Origin: Hyphomicrobium sp.
GTDB taxonomy: Bacteria > Pseudomonadota > Alphaproteobacteria > Rhizobiales > Hyphomicrobiaceae
NCBI GenBank assembly: GCA_030148425.1
Contig: JASBTM010000006.1
Location: forward strand, 62,001 to 126,000
Direction: 5' to 3'
Length of the DNA stretch: 64,000 bases
Under the pieces are notes generated by a model. That model searched no databases. It was not told the DNA's origin and was given only the letters and a program-made list of their open reading frames with translations. Position numbers and translations under genes: made by a program. Shown here piece by piece: positions 60,785-64,000 of this stretch (position 1 is its first letter; every line of letters begins with the position of its first letter).

Positions 60785-61798
60785 ATGATCGTCAAAGCTC
60801 GCAAATTCGATTCTGGCCTTCGCAGCCTGCGCCTGGGTTTCGTTGGCCTCTCCGCCCTTGTTGCCGTCACCATGCCGGCGCTCGCCGACGACGACTGTGT
60901 CGATGTGCCGTCGGCTTCCGCCATTGCGGATTTCCAGCCGTGCTCCGCGGAAACGCAACTCGATCTCAACGCCGCGATCCTGGAGCAGAATATGCCCGCG
61001 CAAACCGCACCGTCGTCGGATGCGGTGCCGTGGATCGCAACAAATCCGCAGGATTTGCCCGCGAAATTCAACTCGAGCGATAGCGGCGTTTCAGTACGTA
61101 CCAGCCTCGGCACGGTGCGGGACTACAATGCGCGTACGGCGTCGCCCGCAATCCAGCAACCGGAGTTCGGTGCACCCCCGACGACCAACTTCGATATGCC
61201 GAAGGCGCCCGTCGCGCCGAAGTCGAAGGTCGATGTCTGGACCAATCTCGACGTCAACGGCTACGAAGGCTCGCGCGATCAGTCGACCCGCGCGGGCGTC
61301 GGCGCGGATTACAAGTTCAGCAAGGTGACGACGGTCGGCGTCTCGATAGAACGTGGCGATGCGAGATCGGCTTCGGTGACGGGCACGGAAGAGGATCAGA
61401 AGGCTTCGGCTTATCTATCGATGCAAGCCACGCCGCTTCTGAGCTTCGATGCACGCACCGAATGGCAGGCGGGAAACAACGAGTTTGCGACGAGCACCGG
61501 AGCGGCCGAGCATGGCGCGCTCATTCTGGCTCCGAAGATCAATCACTCGTTCAAGCTCGACAGCGGCACCACGGTTTCGCCGTATCTGACCTATCAGCGC
61601 CAATTCGATGTCTCGTCGTCTCGCAAGGATGGCACAGGCGCCGCCGCCGACGTCACGCAGTCGGCGGGAGCGGGCGTCACCTATACGAAGCAGGACGCTT
61701 ATTCGCTGAGCCTTTCGGCCGACGTCGACAATTTCGGTGCGACGGAAGACACGCAAAGCGTCAGCAGCAAGTTTCAGCTGAACGTGCCGCTGAGATAA
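60785..61798 (+). CDS. Hypothetical exported beta-barrel-like protein
   Basis: 337-residue protein with a signal peptide (LRSLRLGFVGLSALVAVTMPAL, then ADDD), followed by a Ser/Pro-rich linker and a C-terminal half of alternating strands (KVDVWTNLDVNGYEGSRDQST, GVGADYKFSKVTTVGVSIERGD, TVSPYLTYQRQFDVSSS, YSLSLSADVDNFG) ending FQLNVPLR. This looks like an outer-membrane or autotransporter-like barrel. No precise family. ATG start with weak ribosome site. It may be single-gene. Confidence 0.65.
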   Translation: MIVKARKFDSGLRSLRLGFVGLSALVAVTMPALADDDCVDVPSASAIADFQPCSAETQLDLNAAILEQNMPAQTAPSSDAVPWIATNPQDLPAKFNSSDSGVSVRTSLGTVRDYNARTASPAIQQPEFGAPPTTNFDMPKAPVAPKSKVDVWTNLDVNGYEGSRDQSTRAGVGADYKFSKVTTVGVSIERGDARSASVTGTEEDQKASAYLSMQATPLLSFDARTEWQAGNNEFATSTGAAEHGALILAPKINHSFKLDSGTTVSPYLTYQRQFDVSSSRKDGTGAAADVTQSAGAGVTYTKQDAYSLSLSADVDNFGATEDTQSVSSKFQLNVPLR

Positions 61799-61828
61799 TC
61801 TTCGCAGTCAGGTGCACGACGGCGCGTC

Positions 61829-62176
61829 TCAAAGCGGCCCCTTGAAGATGAAGAAGGCGCCGCAGGCTATCAGCGCGAAACCGACCGCGTGATTGATCGT
61901 GAGCGACTCGCCAAGATAGAAAACCGAGAAGACGGCGAACACGCTAAGAGTGATCACCTCCTGCATCGTCTTCAGCTCGGCCGGCGAGTAGACAGCGACG
62001 CCGTAGCGGTTTGCCGGCACGGCCAGGCAATATTCGAAGAAAGCAATTCCCCAGCTTACGATGACGACGAGCCAGAGCGGCTTATTCGTGAACTTTAGGT
62101 GGCCGTACCAGGCGAAGGTCATGAAGACGTTCGACATCGTCAGCAGGACGATGGGCAGGATAGACTGAGGGATCAT
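61829..62176 (-). CDS. DUF486 (DMT-like) membrane protein
   Basis: 115-residue integral membrane protein with four hydrophobic segments (ILPIVLLTMSNVFMTFAWYGH, LWLVVIVSWGIAFFEYCLAV, VITLSVFAVFSVFYLGESL, AVGFALIACGAFFIF). The conserved TFAWYGHLK and PANRYG motifs fit the DUF486 family of small drug/metabolite-type transporters. Substrate unknown. The ATG at 62176 begins the homologous region; a longer frame is open upstream. Confidence 0.85.
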   Translation of the reverse strand: MIPQSILPIVLLTMSNVFMTFAWYGHLKFTNKPLWLVVIVSWGIAFFEYCLAVPANRYGVAVYSPAELKTMQEVITLSVFAVFSVFYLGESLTINHAVGFALIACGAFFIFKGPL

Positions 62177-62362
62177 CTGAGGTCCGTTGTTGGCAATCGG
62201 GATGCGCGCCGACCGGGTCGGATTACGCCAAGACCTACTGCCTAGTTGCACGGATCGAGAAACGGAACCGAAAATATTCCGCGTGCGTTCACGCCACAGT
62301 TGGATCGGTGAGGTGATTAAAGTTTTCGTCTCGCCGCCTGTGGAACAGGAGGAAGAAAACGC

Positions 62363-62446
62363 ATGGCACGCGATGTTATTCTATGGCTTGCAGGTGTCCC
62401 GTTGGTCGTCATTGTCGGGCTGCATCTGTTTGGTTTTCTACACTAA
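62363..62446 (+). CDS. Single-span membrane microprotein, 27 residues
   Basis: Start ATG 62363 has an excellent ribosome site AGGAGG (62347-62352), and a terminator follows 17 bases after the stop. The product is MARDVILWLAGVPLVVIVGL followed by HLFGFLH: one hydrophobic helix with a short N-terminal polar end. No family recognised with certainty. Its own ribosome site and terminator make it a strong candidate for a real microprotein gene. Confidence 0.75.
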   Translation: MARDVILWLAGVPLVVIVGLHLFGFLH

Positions 62447-62463
62447 TCTTCACGACCTCCCAG

Positions 62464-62493
62464 AAACCCAGAGCTTGTCTCTGGGTTTTCTTT
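62464..62493 (+). terminator. Rho-independent terminator after the 27-residue gene
   Basis: AAACCCAGAG pairs with CTCTGGGTTT around CTTGT, followed by a T-rich tail (TTTTCTTTTATTT). Confidence 0.9.
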
Positions 62494-62657
62494 TATTTGA
62501 GCGTTGCACGCAGGCAAATCTGCCATGCGTTCGGGGGCTTGACTTGGTTATTGGGTGAGGCATCCTCCTACAGCCGCGAAACGGAGGCACCGGGCTCGGC
62601 CCGGCAGATTGTGCAGGTGTCGGCCGGACGACATCGGATACAATCGAGGTCGTCGTC

Positions 62658-63683
62658 ATGCTTCCCGGCACCACGTCCGGCGCGCACGCGCATTTCACAT
62701 CCATTACTCCGTCGCTCTCTTGCATCGCCTCCGAGCAGACCTATTCCGGAACGCATACGTTCGCGCGTGCGCCGAGGGTGAAAGCTGCCAAGGCAGGAGA
62801 TTTTGCAGTCCTCGGCGTTCCGCTCGATATCGCCACATCGAATAGACCCGGCGCGAGGCTCGGGCCCGATGCGGTAAGAGCGGCATCGGCGCAGCTTGCC
62901 GAGCTCAAGGCTTATCCCGGCGGCTTCGATCCGATGAGCTACGTCAACGTTGTCGATCTCGGCGACGCATGGCTCGATTACGGTTTCCCGCAAACGATCC
63001 CCGCAGCAATCGAAGAAGCGGCGCATAGCGTCGTCTCGGCGGGAGCGTTCCTGTGTGCGCTCGGCGGCGATCACTTCATCAGCTATCCGCTGCTCAAGGC
63101 GCATGCCCGCGAGCATGGTCAGTTGGCGCTCATCCATTTCGATGCCCATACCGACACGTGGACGCCGCGGATCGGCAAGGACGGCAGCGTCGAACTAAAC
63201 CACGGCACGATGTTCGCGCAGGCCATCGACGACGGTTTGATCGACCCGAGCCGGTCGAGCCAGATCGGCATCCGGACATGGGTCGACGATCCGAAAGGCA
63301 TGAACATCTTCGACAACATGTTGGTCGCGGAGATGGGCGCACCCGCTATCGCCGAGGCAGTCAAGGAACTCGCAGGCAATTCGCCCTGCTATCTCACGGT
63401 CGACATCGACTGCCTGGATCCCGCGTTCGCGCCGGGCACCGGAACGCCGGTGACTGGCGGACTGATGCCGCGGGAGCTGTTTACGATGCTGCGAAAGCTC
63501 GACGGCTTGAACATCGTCGGCTGCGACGTCGTCGAAGTAGCGCCTGCTTACGATCATGGCGGCGTCACCGCGCTCGCGGCCGCGACGGTGGTCTACGAGC
63601 AGGTTTGCCGAGTCGCCCGGCGGAACGGCGCGAAGGCTGCTTCCTATCCAGTGCCTCAGGTGGGCAAACACGGGGCGAACTGA
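62658..63683 (+). CDS. Agmatinase-like ureohydrolase
   Basis: 341-residue binuclear-manganese hydrolase of the arginase/agmatinase family. Metal-binding motifs are GGDHFISYP, DAHTDTW and DIDCLDPAFAPGTGTPVTGG, all intact. Agmatinase forms putrescine and urea from agmatine; the substrate here is not proven, and guanidino-acid hydrolases share the motifs. The first ~40 residues (LPGTTSGAHAHFTSIT...) look unusual, and a later start is possible; this ATG has GAGG 6 bases upstream. No decarboxylase or urease gene is nearby. Confidence 0.88.
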   Translation: MLPGTTSGAHAHFTSITPSLSCIASEQTYSGTHTFARAPRVKAAKAGDFAVLGVPLDIATSNRPGARLGPDAVRAASAQLAELKAYPGGFDPMSYVNVVDLGDAWLDYGFPQTIPAAIEEAAHSVVSAGAFLCALGGDHFISYPLLKAHAREHGQLALIHFDAHTDTWTPRIGKDGSVELNHGTMFAQAIDDGLIDPSRSSQIGIRTWVDDPKGMNIFDNMLVAEMGAPAIAEAVKELAGNSPCYLTVDIDCLDPAFAPGTGTPVTGGLMPRELFTMLRKLDGLNIVGCDVVEVAPAYDHGGVTALAAATVVYEQVCRVARRNGAKAASYPVPQVGKHGAN

Positions 63684-63811
63684 TCGGCGCATCGTCTGCA
63701 GCCTGACGATCGGTCTCCTCGGGAACAGCGGGAGGTTGTGGCCTGCCGCTATCTTTCTTTCCAGCGAGAGCCTGTCCCCGGGCTCATTTCCAGGAGAGAA
63801 GGAGAGCACAC

Positions 63812-64000
63812 ATGGCACTATTTAACCGCCGCCGGTCGTCGTCGCGTTCTTCCTACGTTGCGTTACTGGCGCTGGCCGCGATCCTGCCCGCGGGCAGCGC
63901 GTTCGCCCTCAGCCTTCGTGTGCAGATTGCCTGCGCGACGGACTACTATGCCCACTGCAGCGCCTACAGCCCGACCAGTTCGCAGGTGAGGTCGTGCATG
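63812..64000 (+). CDS. Small exported cysteine-containing protein (3' end outside window)
   Basis: The first 63 codons of a secreted protein. It starts MALFNRRRSSSRSS, then the hydrophobic segment YVALLALAAILPAGSAFA (signal peptide), then mature residues with cysteines (IACATDYYAHCSAYSP and RSCM). I associate the pattern CxxDYxxxC...CM with a family of small Rhizobiales secreted proteins of unknown function. The ribosome site GGAGAAGGAGAG precedes the ATG. The protein continues past the right edge. Confidence 0.75.
   Translation, partial: MALFNRRRSSSRSSYVALLALAAILPAGSAFALSLRVQIACATDYYAHCSAYSPTSSQVRSCM

Overview
The window looks like chromosomal DNA of a methylotrophic alphaproteobacterium of the Hyphomicrobium type. 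The main pointers are a lanthanide-type methanol dehydrogenase cluster (xoxF-xoxG-xoxJ plus a PQQ-associated CXXCW-motif gene), a malyl-CoA lyase, Rhizobiales-type porins, an osmoregulated periplasmic glucan operon, and a long coiled-coil membrane protein resembling the growth-pole-ring proteins of polar-growing Rhizobiales. The genus is an inference. GC content is high throughout, and I see no rRNA, tRNA, CRISPR, phage or transposase gene.

Layout. 1-3.7 kb: 3' end of xoxF, then xoxG (four-Cys cytochrome c), xoxJ and a rhodanese-like PQQ-associated gene, with hairpin terminators between some of them. 3.9-11 kb: a Kef-type antiporter, then tkt, pgk, ccdA and thiD. 11.1-11.2 kb: three successive hairpins ending in a strong terminator, a candidate small RNA. 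11.3-18.3 kb: a FadL-type porin, a coiled-coil hypothetical, an MFS carrier, and a dipeptide epimerase abutting a 919-residue coiled-coil membrane protein. 18.7-22.9 kb: an Hpt protein, a ferredoxin and ferredoxin reductase pair, two hypotheticals and a CoxE-like VWA protein. 23-26 kb: two tandem paralogous porins. 26.7-30.3 kb: opgG/opgD-opgH. 30.3-36.3 kb: ycjX-ycjF, a 30-codon membrane peptide gene, a papain-fold candidate, malonyl-CoA decarboxylase and a zinc metallopeptidase. 36.3-43.2 kb: glmU-glmS between two SPOR-type proteins, then a DUF502 protein. 43.2-49.3 kb: recG, sdhE and mfd. 49.4-55.7 kb: an acyl-CoA synthetase coupled to a YejA-like binding protein, an IalB-like protein, hspQ and malyl-CoA lyase. 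55.8-64 kb: a DUF559 nuclease gene framed by inverted palindromic repeats, a GNAT acetyltransferase, a HbpS/GlcG-like protein, aidB, a YidB-like protein, a beta-barrel candidate, a DUF486 protein, a 27-codon membrane peptide gene, an agmatinase and a truncated secreted protein.

Genes that work together: xoxF, xoxG and xoxJ in periplasmic methanol oxidation, with ccdA possibly supporting cytochrome c maturation; tkt and pgk in central carbon metabolism, and malyl-CoA lyase in serine-cycle or ethylmalonyl-CoA-type assimilation; opgG/D with opgH in periplasmic glucan synthesis; glmS with glmU in UDP-GlcNAc supply, next to SPOR proteins; ferredoxin with its reductase; recG and mfd in DNA repair.

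The most novel-looking items are the DUF559 gene bracketed by inverted two-hairpin repeats, with a gene-less version of the same repeat pair 4 kb away; the three-hairpin candidate RNA; a perfect CtrA-type site between two divergent genes; seven 22-residue repeats in the growth-pole-like protein; and two membrane microproteins of 27 and 30 residues.
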